Shown piece after piece: positions 14,867 through 24,326 of a DNA stretch of 35,236 bases; the first letter of the stretch is position 1, and every line of letters begins with the position of its first letter. This DNA is from Streptomyces sp. JJ38. Its GTDB lineage: Bacteria > Actinomycetota > Actinomycetes > Streptomycetales > Streptomycetaceae. The translations under genes and the position numbers were made by a program. The stretch is taken from the NCBI RefSeq assembly GCF_019303475.1, contig NZ_JABLSI010000047.1, positions 1-35,236 on the forward strand, in the 5' to 3' direction. A model generated the notes under the pieces. The model was not told where the DNA came from and searched no databases. It saw only the letters and a list, made by a program, of their open reading frames with translations.

Positions 14867-14895
14867 ACCATAATTTGGTCACGTGACCAGGTCAA
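14867..14895 (-). promoter_or_regulatory. Promoter of the M19-like dipeptidase gene
   Basis: On the minus strand TTGACC (14895-14890), a 17-base spacer and TATGGT (14872-14867) form a near-consensus sigma-70-type promoter. Start of transcription would be near 14860, about 26 bases before GTG 14834. Confidence 0.75.
14876..14889. promoter_or_regulatory. 14-bp palindromic operator candidate inside the promoter spacer
   Basis: TGGTCACGTGACCA is a perfect 14-bp palindrome filling most of the spacer between the -35 and -10 boxes of the dipeptidase promoter. A protein bound here would block RNA polymerase. The TetR-family regulator encoded 85 bases upstream is the natural candidate. An imperfect inverted repeat, GTGTGAC/GTCGCAC (14851-14868), overlaps the -10 box and predicted start and may be a second site. 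Confidence 0.6.
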
Positions 14896-14973
14896 TAGTC
14901 CGGGACGCACGCCATCGCGGGCTTCCACGTTCACCGGGCGCGCGGTCTGTTCCCTTCGCCGGGCCGGCCGGGG

Positions 14974-15573
14974 TCAGTCGGCCGGGCGGGTCAGCCCGAG
15001 CACCTGCGTGGCCGCCAGGTCCAGCGCCGCCCCGGCCGCCTCGGCGTCGCCCTCGGTGAGGTAGAGGAGCGTCAGCCCGTCGATCAGCGACGCCGTGTAC
15101 CGGGCCAGCACCGGCAGCGGTGGCGTCCACGTCACGTCGCAGCTCTCCGCGAGCGCCTCCAGCACCCGGGTGCTGGCCTCCAGGTAGCTCTCGTACTGCC
15201 GCTTCGCCAGCTCCGCGAGGCCGGGGCGCCGCACCGCGTACTGGGTCAGCTCGTACGTCACCCGGTGCTCGTCGGGGTGGTCGAGGACGTGCTGCCAGTA
15301 GGCCCCCAGTCCCGCCCGCAGCTTGTCCCCCAGGCCGCCCGGCCCCTTCAGCTTCTCCAGCATCCGGTCCAGGGTGTGCCCGGTGATCGCGGCGATGACG
15401 TTCTCCAGCAGCTCCTCCTTGGAGCGGAAGCAGTAATGGAACGCGCCCAGCGGCATGCCCGCCTCGGCCACCACGGCCCGCGTCGTCGCCCCGCCGACGC
15501 CGTCCCGGATCATCACCCGGATCGCCGCCTCCACCAACAGCTCGCGTCGTACGTCCGCCGACACCCGCGCCAT
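14974..15573 (-). CDS. TetR family transcriptional regulator
   Basis: A DNA-binding regulator of 199 residues. The helix-turn-helix covers about residues 8-55, with GVGGATTRAVVAEAGMPLG followed by the family-typical FHYCFRSKEELL. The rest is a helical ligand domain (about 80-195) with EHRVTYELTQYAVRRPGL. ATG 15573 is preceded by GAGGAGG on the minus strand. It lies upstream of, and on the same strand as, the M19-like dipeptidase gene, whose promoter contains a palindrome. No copy of that palindrome is seen upstream of tetR itself, so simple autorepression is not indicated. The inducing ligand is unknown. The regulator's last codons are followed by the dipeptidase promoter, so the two genes can be expressed separately. 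Confidence 0.92.
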   Translation of the reverse strand: MARVSADVRRELLVEAAIRVMIRDGVGGATTRAVVAEAGMPLGAFHYCFRSKEELLENVIAAITGHTLDRMLEKLKGPGGLGDKLRAGLGAYWQHVLDHPDEHRVTYELTQYAVRRPGLAELAKRQYESYLEASTRVLEALAESCDVTWTPPLPVLARYTASLIDGLTLLYLTEGDAEAAGAALDLAATQVLGLTRPAD

Positions 15574-15818
15574 GCCGCCTCCTCGCTGTCCGCCCCGACC
15601 TGGGCGTTCTCCGGCTCGAACGCCCGCCCGCAGCCTATGCCGCGCCGGGCCCCGGGCCCTCCCTCCGCGGCCCGACCCCTGGACGGGCGCGGAGTGGCCG
15701 GGCCGGGACCCGTACCATGGAAGGACCAGGCCGCGGCGTCGAGGAGAACGAGCCCGGCGGGCAGTCGGGCGACAGCGCCCGCGCTGCCATCCACGACTCC
15801 GGGAGAAGCGCCGCCAGC

Positions 15819-17684
15819 ATGCCCACGCGCAACGACATCCGCAACGTCGCCATCGTCGCCCACGTCGACCATGGCAAGACCACCCTCGTCGACGCCATGC
15901 TCAAGCAGGCCGGCGCCTTCGCCGCCCACCAGCAGGTCGACGAGCGGGTCATGGACTCCGGCGACCTGGAGCGCGAGAAGGGCATCACCATTCTCGCCAA
16001 GAACACCGCTGTCCGGTACCACCCCAAGGACGGCGGCGAGCCGGTCACGATCAACATCATCGACACCCCGGGCCACGCCGACTTCGGCGGCGAGGTGGAG
16101 CGGGGTCTGTCCATGGTCGACGCCGTCGTGCTCCTCGTCGACGCCTCCGAGGGCCCGCTTCCGCAGACCCGCTTCGTGCTGCGCAAGGCGCTCCAGGCCA
16201 AGCTGCCGGTCATCCTGTGCATCAACAAGACCGACCGCTCCGACGCCCGGATCGCCGCCGTCGTCGACGAGGCCTACGACCTCTTCCTCGACCTGGACGC
16301 CACCGAGGACCAGATCGAGTTCCCCATCGTCTACGCCTGCGCCCGCGACGGCATCGCCTCCCTCACGCAGCCCGACGACGGCACCGTGCCCTCCGACAGC
16401 GAGAGCCTGGAGCCGTTCTTCACCACCCTGCTGGAGACGGTCCCGGCGCCCACGTACGAGGAGGACGCGCCCCTCCAGGCCCACGTCACCAACCTCGACG
16501 CCGACAACTTCCTCGGCCGCATCGCGCTGTGCCGCGTGCAGCAGGGCACCCTGAAGAAGGGCCAGACCGTCGCCTGGATGAAGCGCGACGGCTCCGTGCA
16601 GAACGTCCGCGTCACCGAGCTGCTCATGACGGACGCGCTCACCCGCAAGCCGGCCGAGCAGGCGGGCCCCGGCGACATCTGCGCCGTCGCGGGCATCGCG
16701 GACATCATGATCGGCGAGACCCTCGCCGACGCCGAGAACCCGGTCGCGCTGCCGCTCATCCAGGTCGACGAGCCGGCGATCTCCATGACCATCGGCACCA
16801 ACAACTCCCCGCTCGTCGGCAAGGGCGGCAAGGGGCACAAGGTCACCGCCCGGCTGGTGAAGGACCGCCTCGACAAGGAGCTCATCGGCAACGTCTCGCT
16901 GCGCGTCCTGCCCACGGACCGCCCCGACGCCTGGGAGGTGCAGGGCCGCGGTGAGCTGGCCCTGGCCATCCTGGTCGAGACGATGCGCCGGGAGGGCTTC
17001 GAGCTGACCGTCGGCAAGCCGCAGGTGGTCACCAAGGAGGTCGACGGCAAGGTCCACGAGCCCGTCGAGCGCATGACGATCGACGCCCCCGAGGAGCACC
17101 TCGGCGGCATCACCCAGCTCATGGCCAGCCGCAAGGGCCGCATGGAGACCATGACCAACCACGGCTCCGGCTGGGTGCGCATGGAGTTCGTCGTCCCCTC
17201 GCGCGGCCTCATCGGCTTCCGCACCGAGTTCCTGACCGAGACCCGCGGCACCGGCATCGCCCACTCCATCTCCGAGGGCCACGAGCCGTGGTTCGGCGAG
17301 CTGCGCACCCGCAACAGCGGCTCGCTCGTCGCCGACCGCGCGGGTGCCGCGACGGCCTACGCCATGCTCAACCTCCAGGAGCGCGGCACGATCTTCGTCG
17401 AGCCCGGCACCGAGGTGTACGAGGGCATGATCGTCGGTGAGAACTCGCGGGCCGACGACATGGACGTCAACATCACCAAGGAGAAGAAGCTCACCAACAT
17501 GCGCGCCGCCTCCGCCGACACCACGGAGAACCTGGTGCCGCCGCGGAAGCTGTCGCTGGAGCAGTCGCTGGAGTTCTGCCGCGAGGACGAGTGCATCGAG
17601 GTGACCCCCGACACCGTGCGCATCCGCAAGGTGAACCTCGACGCCCGCGAGCGCGCCCGCGCCGCCTCCCGCGCCAAGCGCTGA
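15819..17684 (+). CDS. typA: Translational GTPase TypA/BipA
   Basis: A ribosome-associated GTPase of 621 residues related to EF-G and involved in ribosome assembly and stress growth. G1 is AHVDHGKTT (14-22). The switch region has EREKGITI, G3 is DTPGH (82-86) and G4 is NKTD (136-139). Domains II, III and V follow, ending in the TypA-specific C-terminal domain with EPGTEVYEGMIVGENSRADD and NITKEKKLTNMR. ATG 15819 has GGGAGAAG about ten bases upstream. The in-frame ATG at 15717 would add 34 low-complexity residues and is rejected. The family is near 610-635 residues. Compared with Streptomyces homologues from memory, the loop after NNSPLVGKGGKG appears shorter here. A strong terminator follows. 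Confidence 0.97.
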   Translation: MPTRNDIRNVAIVAHVDHGKTTLVDAMLKQAGAFAAHQQVDERVMDSGDLEREKGITILAKNTAVRYHPKDGGEPVTINIIDTPGHADFGGEVERGLSMVDAVVLLVDASEGPLPQTRFVLRKALQAKLPVILCINKTDRSDARIAAVVDEAYDLFLDLDATEDQIEFPIVYACARDGIASLTQPDDGTVPSDSESLEPFFTTLLETVPAPTYEEDAPLQAHVTNLDADNFLGRIALCRVQQGTLKKGQTVAWMKRDGSVQNVRVTELLMTDALTRKPAEQAGPGDICAVAGIADIMIGETLADAENPVALPLIQVDEPAISMTIGTNNSPLVGKGGKGHKVTARLVKDRLDKELIGNVSLRVLPTDRPDAWEVQGRGELALAILVETMRREGFELTVGKPQVVTKEVDGKVHEPVERMTIDAPEEHLGGITQLMASRKGRMETMTNHGSGWVRMEFVVPSRGLIGFRTEFLTETRGTGIAHSISEGHEPWFGELRTRNSGSLVADRAGAATAYAMLNLQERGTIFVEPGTEVYEGMIVGENSRADDMDVNITKEKKLTNMRAASADTTENLVPPRKLSLEQSLEFCREDECIEVTPDTVRIRKVNLDARERARAASRAKR

Positions 17685-17722
17685 CACCCGTCCGGGCCGG
17701 AGCCCGCCAAGGCATCACCACA

Positions 17723-17769
17723 CCGAGGCCGAGAACGCCCCCATACGGGGGGTTCTCGGCCTCGGTTTT
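17723..17769 (+). terminator. Rho-independent terminator of typA
   Basis: Arms 17723-17736 and 17752-17765 pair over 14 bp. Five more G-C pairs follow after a one-base bulge, with a 4-base loop, and TTTT follows (17766-17769). This is the clearest classical terminator in the window. Confidence 0.93.
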
Positions 17770-17854
17770 GCCGTCCACGCGAGTGGCACACGTGCGGTTC
17801 ATGCCGGAAGAAGATGGTATGGGCGGAAAGTGAGCACTCGATGAGGAGGCACCC

Positions 17855-19486
17855 ATGCGCGGAGCCAGGCGTGTCGGCGCAGCCGTCGCTACCGTGACGG
17901 CGATCGCCCTGGCCGCCGGAGCCTGCGGCGGCGATGGAGGAGGCAGCGGCGGGGAGGGCGTCGTCCGCGCGTCGTGGGGCGATCCGCAGAACCCGCTGGA
18001 ACCGGCCAACACGAACGAGGTGCAGGGCGGGAAGGTCCTGGACATGATCTTCACCGGCCTCAAGGAGTACGACCCGGAGACGGGCGAGGCCCGGGACGCC
18101 ATGGCCGAGTCCATCGAGACCGACGACCAGCAGACGTTCACGGTGAAGATCAAGGACGGCTGGACGTTCTCCGACGGCACCGAGGTCACCGCCAGCTCCT
18201 ACGTCGACGCCTGGAACTACGGCGCCAACCTGGAGAACAACCAGGTGGGTTCCTACTTCTTCCAGTTCATCGAGGGTTACGAGGACGTCCACCCCTCCGA
18301 GGAGGGCGCGCAGCCCACCGCCGAGGAGATGTCGGGCCTGGAGGTCGTCGACGAGCAGACCTTCCGCGTCAGGCTCAGCCAGAAGTTCTCCCTGTGGCCC
18401 GAGACGCTCGGCTACACGGCCTACGCGCCGCTGCCGCAGTCCTTCTTCGACGACCACGAGGCCTGGCTCCAAAAGCCCGTCGGCAACGGCCCCTACCAGG
18501 TGGAGTCCTACAACCGCGGCCAGTCGATGCGGCTGTCCAGGTACGAGGACTACAGCGGTGAGGACGAGGCCCAGAACGAGGGCGTCGAGCTGATCGTCTA
18601 CACCTCCAACAACACCGCCTACACCGACCTCCAGGCGGGCAACCTGGACATCAGCGACGACATTCCCGCCTCCCAGGTGCGCAACGCCGAGGAGGACCTC
18701 GACGGGCGCTACATCAACCAGCCCGCCGGCATCATCCAGACCGTCACCTTCCCCCTCTACCAGGAGGAGTGGGAGGGCGAGGACGCGGCCACCGTGCGGC
18801 GCGGGATCTCGATGGCGATCAACCGCGACGAGATCACCAGCCAGATCTACGCGGACACCCGCACCCCGGCCACCGACTGGACGTCCCCGGTGATCGGCGA
18901 GGACGGCGGCTACGAGGAGGGGCTGTGCGGGGACACCTGCACCTACGACCCCGAGCGGGCCAGGGAGCTGATCGAGGAGGGCGGCGGCCTCCCCGGCGGC
19001 GGCATCACGCTCACCTCGAACGTGGACACCGGCTCGCACCGGCAGTGGATGGACGCCGTCTGCAACAGCATCAACAACGTCATGGACGACAACAGCGCCT
19101 GCCGCGTCAACCCGGTGGCCACCTTCGCCGAGTTCCGTGAGCGGATCAGTGCCGACGAGATGACCGGCATGTTCCGCGCCGGCTGGCAGATGGACTACCC
19201 GCTCATCCAGAACTTCCTCCAGCCGCTCTACTACACCGACGCCTCCTCCAACGACGCCGGCTACAGCAACCCCGAGTTCGACCGGCTCGTCGACGAGGCC
19301 AACGCCGCCGCCGACCAGGGCGAGGCAGTCGGCCTGTTCCAGGACGCCGAGCGGCTCCTCGCCGAGGACCTCCCGGCCATCCCGCTGTGGTACCAGAACG
19401 GCACCGCCGGCTACTCGGACCGGGTGGACAACGTCCGCCTCAACCCCTTCTCCGTCCCCGTCTTCACCGAGATCACGGTCAACTGA
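17855..19486 (+). CDS. Oligopeptide ABC transporter substrate-binding lipoprotein (operon 1)
   Basis: A family-5 peptide-binding lipoprotein of 543 residues that captures peptides outside the cell for the permease encoded downstream. The signal peptide ends in LAAGAC (lipid-modified C24), followed by a Gly-rich linker. Family blocks are DGWTFSDGTEVTASSYVDAWNY, shown here only as landmarks across residues about 105-127, then GNGPYQVESY and IPLWYQNG near the C-terminus. Two cysteine pairs, LCGDTC and one in the VCNSINN...SACRV region, could form disulfides outside the cell. ATG 17855 has GAGGAGG five bases upstream. It is the first gene of a five-gene operon (SBP, permease, permease, ATPase, ATPase), and a strong terminator separates it from typA. 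Confidence 0.96.
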   Translation: MRGARRVGAAVATVTAIALAAGACGGDGGGSGGEGVVRASWGDPQNPLEPANTNEVQGGKVLDMIFTGLKEYDPETGEARDAMAESIETDDQQTFTVKIKDGWTFSDGTEVTASSYVDAWNYGANLENNQVGSYFFQFIEGYEDVHPSEEGAQPTAEEMSGLEVVDEQTFRVRLSQKFSLWPETLGYTAYAPLPQSFFDDHEAWLQKPVGNGPYQVESYNRGQSMRLSRYEDYSGEDEAQNEGVELIVYTSNNTAYTDLQAGNLDISDDIPASQVRNAEEDLDGRYINQPAGIIQTVTFPLYQEEWEGEDAATVRRGISMAINRDEITSQIYADTRTPATDWTSPVIGEDGGYEEGLCGDTCTYDPERARELIEEGGGLPGGGITLTSNVDTGSHRQWMDAVCNSINNVMDDNSACRVNPVATFAEFRERISADEMTGMFRAGWQMDYPLIQNFLQPLYYTDASSNDAGYSNPEFDRLVDEANAAADQGEAVGLFQDAERLLAEDLPAIPLWYQNGTAGYSDRVDNVRLNPFSVPVFTEITVN

Positions 19487-19562
19487 GCCCGCCTCCGGGG
19501 CCGGTCGCGCGCGGTGAGCGGCGACCGGCCCCGGCCCCGGCCCCGAGAAGGGAGGCTGGCCC

Positions 19563-20486
19563 GTGGGGCACTACGTCATCCGGCGCCTGCTCCAGATGAT
19601 CCCGGTGTTCATCGGGACGACGCTCCTCATCTTCATCATGGTGCACGCCCTCGGCGACCCGGTGGCCGCGCTGTTCGGCGACCGCACCCCCGACCCCGCC
19701 ACCGCCGCCCGGCTGCGCGCCGAGTTCAACCTCGACAAGCCCGTCTGGCAGCAATACCTGTTCTACATGCGCGACATCTTCACCGGGGACTTCGGCACGG
19801 CGTTCAACGGGCGCCCCGTCGTCGACCTGCTGACGTCGGCGTTCCCCATCTCCTTCCGCCTGATGGTCGTGGCCATCGTCTTCGAGCTGACCATCGGCAT
19901 CGTCCTCGGCGTGATCTCGGGGCTGCGCCGGGGCGGCGGCGTCGACTCCTCGGTCCTCGTCCTCACCCTCGTCGTCATCGCCATCCCCACCTTCGTCACC
20001 GGCGTCCTCGCCCAGTTCCTCTTCGGCGTGCGGCTCGGCTGGACCTCCCCGGCCGTCAGCCCCGAGGCCCCGCTCGACGAGCTGCTGCTGCCCGGCCTGA
20101 TCCTTGCCCTGGTCTCCCTGGCCTACGTCACGCGACTCACCCGCACCTCGGTGGCCGAGAACGCCCGCGCCGACTACATCCGCACCGCCGTCGCCAAGGG
20201 GCTGCGCCGCCGCCGCATCACCACCCGGCACCTCCTGCGCAACTCCCTCATCCCCGTGGTGACCTACCTCGGCACGGACGTCGGCAGCCTGATGGCGGGC
20301 GCCCTCGTCACCGAGCGGATCTTCAACATCCAAGGCGTCGGCTACCAGCTCTACCAGGGCGTCCTGAGGCAGAACTCGCCCACGGTCGTCGGCTTCGTGA
20401 CGATCCTGGTGCTGATCTTCCTCCTGGCCAACCTGCTCGTGGACATCCTGTACGCCGTGCTCGACCCGAGGATTCGCTATGCCTGA
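19563..20486 (+). CDS. Oligopeptide ABC transporter permease, DppB/OppB type (operon 1)
   Basis: An inner-membrane permease of 307 residues with about six helices. It begins with the OppB hallmark YVIRRLLQMIPVFIGTTLLIF and ends with the family finish LYAVLDPRIRYA. The cytoplasmic coupling (EAA-like) loop is DYIRTAVAKGLRRRRI followed by HLLRNSLIPVVT, which contacts the ATPases. GTG 19563 has GAAGGGAGG seven bases upstream. The end overlaps the next permease by eight bases (ATGCCTGA), which should couple their translation. It pairs with the DppC-type permease to form the transmembrane channel for peptides. Nothing appears truncated. Confidence 0.96.
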   Translation: MGHYVIRRLLQMIPVFIGTTLLIFIMVHALGDPVAALFGDRTPDPATAARLRAEFNLDKPVWQQYLFYMRDIFTGDFGTAFNGRPVVDLLTSAFPISFRLMVVAIVFELTIGIVLGVISGLRRGGGVDSSVLVLTLVVIAIPTFVTGVLAQFLFGVRLGWTSPAVSPEAPLDELLLPGLILALVSLAYVTRLTRTSVAENARADYIRTAVAKGLRRRRITTRHLLRNSLIPVVTYLGTDVGSLMAGALVTERIFNIQGVGYQLYQGVLRQNSPTVVGFVTILVLIFLLANLLVDILYAVLDPRIRYA

Positions 20487-21492
20487 GCGGGAGCCGCACA
20501 CCTACGAGACGCCCGGCGCCCCCGAACCCGCCAACGCGATCGGCGGCGCCGGAGTCTCGGCCGACACGGCCTACGCCGAGGGGGAGACACTGGAGAGCGG
20601 ACGCGGCACCAGACCCCGGGACGGCGGCGCCGAGCAGGGGCCCGCCCGCAGCCTGTGGTCGGACGCCTGGCACGACCTGCGGCGCCGACCCGTCTTCATC
20701 ATCTCGGCCCTGGTGATCGTCTTCCTCGTCCTGATCTCCGTCTGGCCGCAGCTCATCGCCTCCGGCGACCCCCTGGACTGCCGTATCAGCCGCTCGCTCG
20801 ACGGTGCCACCTCCGGGCACTGGTTCGGCTTCGACACCCAGGGCTGCGACGTCTACACCCGCACCGTCTACGGGGCCCGCGCCTCGGTCACCGTCGGCAT
20901 CTTCGCCACCCTCGGCGTCGCCGTCCTCGGCGCCCTCTTCGGCGGCCTCGCCGGGTACTTCGGCGGCGCCGCCGACACCCTGCTCTCCCGGCTCACCGAC
21001 GTCTTCTTCGGCATCCCCATCATCCTGGGCGCGCTGGTGTTCCTGGCCATGATCACCGTCACCGGCATCTGGCCCGTCGTCGGCGTCATCACGGCCCTGG
21101 CCTGGCCGCAGATCGCCCGTATCGCCCGCGGCGCCGTCATCACGGCCAAGCAGAACGACTACGTGCACGCCGCCCAGGCCCTCGGCGCCGGTCACCTGCG
21201 CATCCTGCTGCGGCACATCACGCCGAACGCCGTCGCCCCGGTCATCGTCGTCGCCACGATCGCGCTGGGCACCTTCATCGCGCTGGAGGCCACGCTGAGC
21301 TTCCTCGGCGTCGGCCTGCGCCCGCCCACCGTCTCCTGGGGCGTGGACATCTCCAATGCCTCCGACGGCATGCAGTTCCGCAACGCGCCGCACATCCTGC
21401 TCTACCCGGCCGGCGCGCTGAGCCTGACGGTGCTGGCCTTCATCATGCTCGGCGACGCGGTGCGCGACGCCCTGGACCCCAAGCTGCGCTGA
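20479..21492 (+). CDS. Oligopeptide ABC transporter permease, DppC/OppC type (operon 1)
   Basis: A permease of 337 residues. An unusually long N-terminal cytoplasmic stretch (about 60 residues, acidic and Gly-rich, with no family motif) precedes SLWSDAWHDLRRRPVF, the usual OppC_N entry, and the first membrane helix. The second half carries the transport domain with the coupling loop NDYVHAAQALGAGHLRIL and LRHITPNAVAPVIV, and ends GDAVRDALDPKLR. The first extracellular loop has two cysteines (LDCRISRS and TQGCDVYTR), which may pair. ATG 20479 overlaps the upstream stop by eight bases. It is the partner of the DppB-type subunit in operon 1. Confidence 0.96.
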   Translation: MPEREPHTYETPGAPEPANAIGGAGVSADTAYAEGETLESGRGTRPRDGGAEQGPARSLWSDAWHDLRRRPVFIISALVIVFLVLISVWPQLIASGDPLDCRISRSLDGATSGHWFGFDTQGCDVYTRTVYGARASVTVGIFATLGVAVLGALFGGLAGYFGGAADTLLSRLTDVFFGIPIILGALVFLAMITVTGIWPVVGVITALAWPQIARIARGAVITAKQNDYVHAAQALGAGHLRILLRHITPNAVAPVIVVATIALGTFIALEATLSFLGVGLRPPTVSWGVDISNASDGMQFRNAPHILLYPAGALSLTVLAFIMLGDAVRDALDPKLR

Positions 21493-21506
21493 GGAGTTGA
21501 CGCCGC

Positions 21507-22629
21507 GTGCCACCGCTGTTGGACGTGCGTGACCTGTATGTGGAGTTCAAGACCCGCGACGGCGTGGTCAAGGCCGTCAACGGCGTCAACTACTCCGTGG
21601 ACGCCGGGCAGACGCTCGCGGTGCTCGGCGAGTCGGGCTCCGGCAAGTCGGTCACCGCCCAGGCCATCATGGGCATCCTCGACACGCCCCCGGGCCGCAT
21701 CCCGAGCGGCCGCATCCTCTTCCAGGGCCAGGACCTGCTGAAGCTGTCGGCCGAGGCCCGCCGCCAGGTGCGCGGGGCCCGGATGGCGATGATCTTCCAG
21801 GACGCTTTGTCCTCGCTGAACCCCGTGCTGAGCGTCGGCTACCAGCTCGCCGAGATGTTCCGCGTCCACCGCGGGGACTCCCGCAAGGAGGCCAAAGCGA
21901 AGGCCATCGAGCTGATGGACCGGGTGCGCATCCCGGCGGCCGCCCAGCGCGTCGGCGACTTCCCGCACCAGTTCTCCGGCGGCATGCGCCAGCGCATCAT
22001 GATCGCCATGGCGATGGCCCTGGAGCCCGAGCTGATCATCGCCGACGAGCCGACGACGGCGCTGGACGTCACCGTGCAGGCGCAGGTCATGGAACTGCTC
22101 GCGGAGCTGCAGCGCGAGTACCACATGGGACTGATCCTGATCACCCACGACCTCGGGGTCGTCGCCGACGTCGCGGACAAGATCGCCGTCATGTACGCGG
22201 GGCGGATCGTGGAGACGGCCCCCGTCCACGACCTCTACAAGCGCCCGGCCCACCCCTACACCCGCGGCCTGCTGGACTCCATCCCCCGCCTCGACCACAA
22301 GGGGCGGGAGCTCTACGCGATCAAGGGCCTGCCGCCCAACCTCCTGCGCGTCCCCTCCGGCTGCCCCTTCCACCCGCGCTGCCCGCAGGCCCGGGACGTC
22401 TGCACCGTCGAGGACCCGCCGCTGTACGAGCTGACCGAGCGGGACGGCACGCCCGTGCCGGACCGGACGAGCGGCTGCCACTTCTGGAAGGAGACCATGT
22501 ATGGCCGGGACGGCGCAGCGGCGGGCCGCGGGGACCTCGGAGCCGCCGGAGCGGACGGGGCCGGGGACGCGGCCGGGGACGTCGCCGGGGACGCGGCCGG
22601 GGAACGGGACGGGGACCGGGACGGGCGAG

Positions 22630-22637
<8 letters not shown>
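21507..22637 (+). CDS. Oligopeptide ABC transporter ATPase, DppD/OppD type (operon 1)
   Basis: A cytoplasmic ATPase of 376 residues that drives peptide import. Walker A is GESGSGKS, the signature is FSGGMRQR, Walker B is LIIADEPTTALD, and the H-loop is in LILITHDLGVV. The C-terminal oligopeptide/dipeptide domain has cysteines in GCPFHPRCPQARDVC and GCHFW. Related Dpp ATPases bind a [4Fe-4S] cluster with such cysteines, which is family knowledge. After GCHFWKETM comes a tail of about 46 residues made of Gly/Asp/Ala repeats, unlike its relatives and encoded by a G-rich tandem repeat. GTG 21507 has GAGGAG ten bases upstream. The stop overlaps the preferred start of the next ATPase by eight bases. 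Confidence 0.95.
22557..22625 (+). repeat. G-rich tandem repeat, possible RNA/DNA G-quadruplex
   Basis: Eight tracts of three or four G occur within 69 bases. GGGG is at 22557, 22563, 22575, 22587, 22599 and 22611, with further GGG at 22606, 22618 and 22623. The core repeats as a 12-base unit, GCGGCCGGGGAC. It lies on the coding strand immediately before the preferred start of the second ATPase gene. Confidence 0.75.
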
Positions 22638-23883
<1,246 letters not shown>

Positions 23884-23887
23884 GCGC

Positions 23888-23912
23888 CGCGGGGCTCGCG
23901 GGAGGCCCCGCG
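23888..23912 (+). terminator. Candidate hairpin terminator of operon 1
   Basis: An 8-bp GC stem (23888-23895 with 23905-23912) and a 9-base loop begin four bases after the last stop of operon 1. There is no T-run. It is weaker than the other terminators here. Confidence 0.5.
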
Positions 23913-24326
23913 TGAGGGGTCTTCCGTACCCCGGTGTGACGCGTGATCCTCGTGGGTAACAAAAGACGATCACGCAGCCCGGAGGGGCACTACGCGCGTC
24001 GCGCGCTCGTTGCACGCGTGAGCCGCCGTTCGGGTCTTCGTACAACTCAGTTCGTATATCGGTGCCGACTCATTTCCGTTGCGGACGGATCACCGCGCTC
24101 GAAGCGGCTTATGATCATTTATGTCCGTTGTTAACGATCGTTGTCAAGCACGCCTGGACCTCGATCTGCATAACCTTTGCTCAAGAATCGGGCCCTGCCT
24201 CCCCGGCCCGCCGGAAACTCTTGACGCCGCTATCCGCGGGTTGCAAGAGTCCGCTCATCCCAACGGCACACCAGTGCCACCGAATGACCGGGTTCCGCCA
24301 AAAACAGAGCGCGGGGGCACAACGCG
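23913..24326 (+). promoter_or_regulatory. Intergenic leader of operon 2, less GC-rich than its surroundings
   Basis: This 414-base stretch has no convincing gene. It is visibly richer in A and T than its neighbours, especially 24040-24190, as expected of a promoter region. Elements seen are a near-consensus -10 TATGAT at 24110-24115 without a good -35, a 10-bp palindrome AACGATCGTT at 24133-24142, and a hairpin at 24217-24250. The actual transcription start cannot be fixed by eye. Confidence 0.55.
24217..24250 (+). other. Stem-loop in the operon 2 leader
   Basis: ACTCTTG (24217-24223) pairs with CAAGAGT (24244-24250), and a smaller CCGC/GCGG stem can form inside. It lies 76 bases before the operon start codon, within the probable untranslated leader. 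It could be an RNA structure or a protein-binding inverted repeat. Confidence 0.4.

Noticed and set aside
12801..14873. Plus-strand open frame of 690 codons opposite the M19-like gene
   Set aside because: It is a mirror of a gene with signal peptide, metal motifs and promoter. No binding site or domain of its own is visible.
14835..14882. Upstream GTG start for the M19-like protein
   Set aside because: It falls inside the -35/-10 spacer of the gene's own promoter and would place 16 polar residues before the signal peptide.
22501..22629. Longer N-terminus for the operon 1 DppF ATPase from ATG 22501
   Set aside because: It would overlap dppD by 137 bases and add only Pro/Thr/Gly repeat residues read from the G-rich tract. 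ATG 22630 gives the same 8-base overlap as the permease pair.
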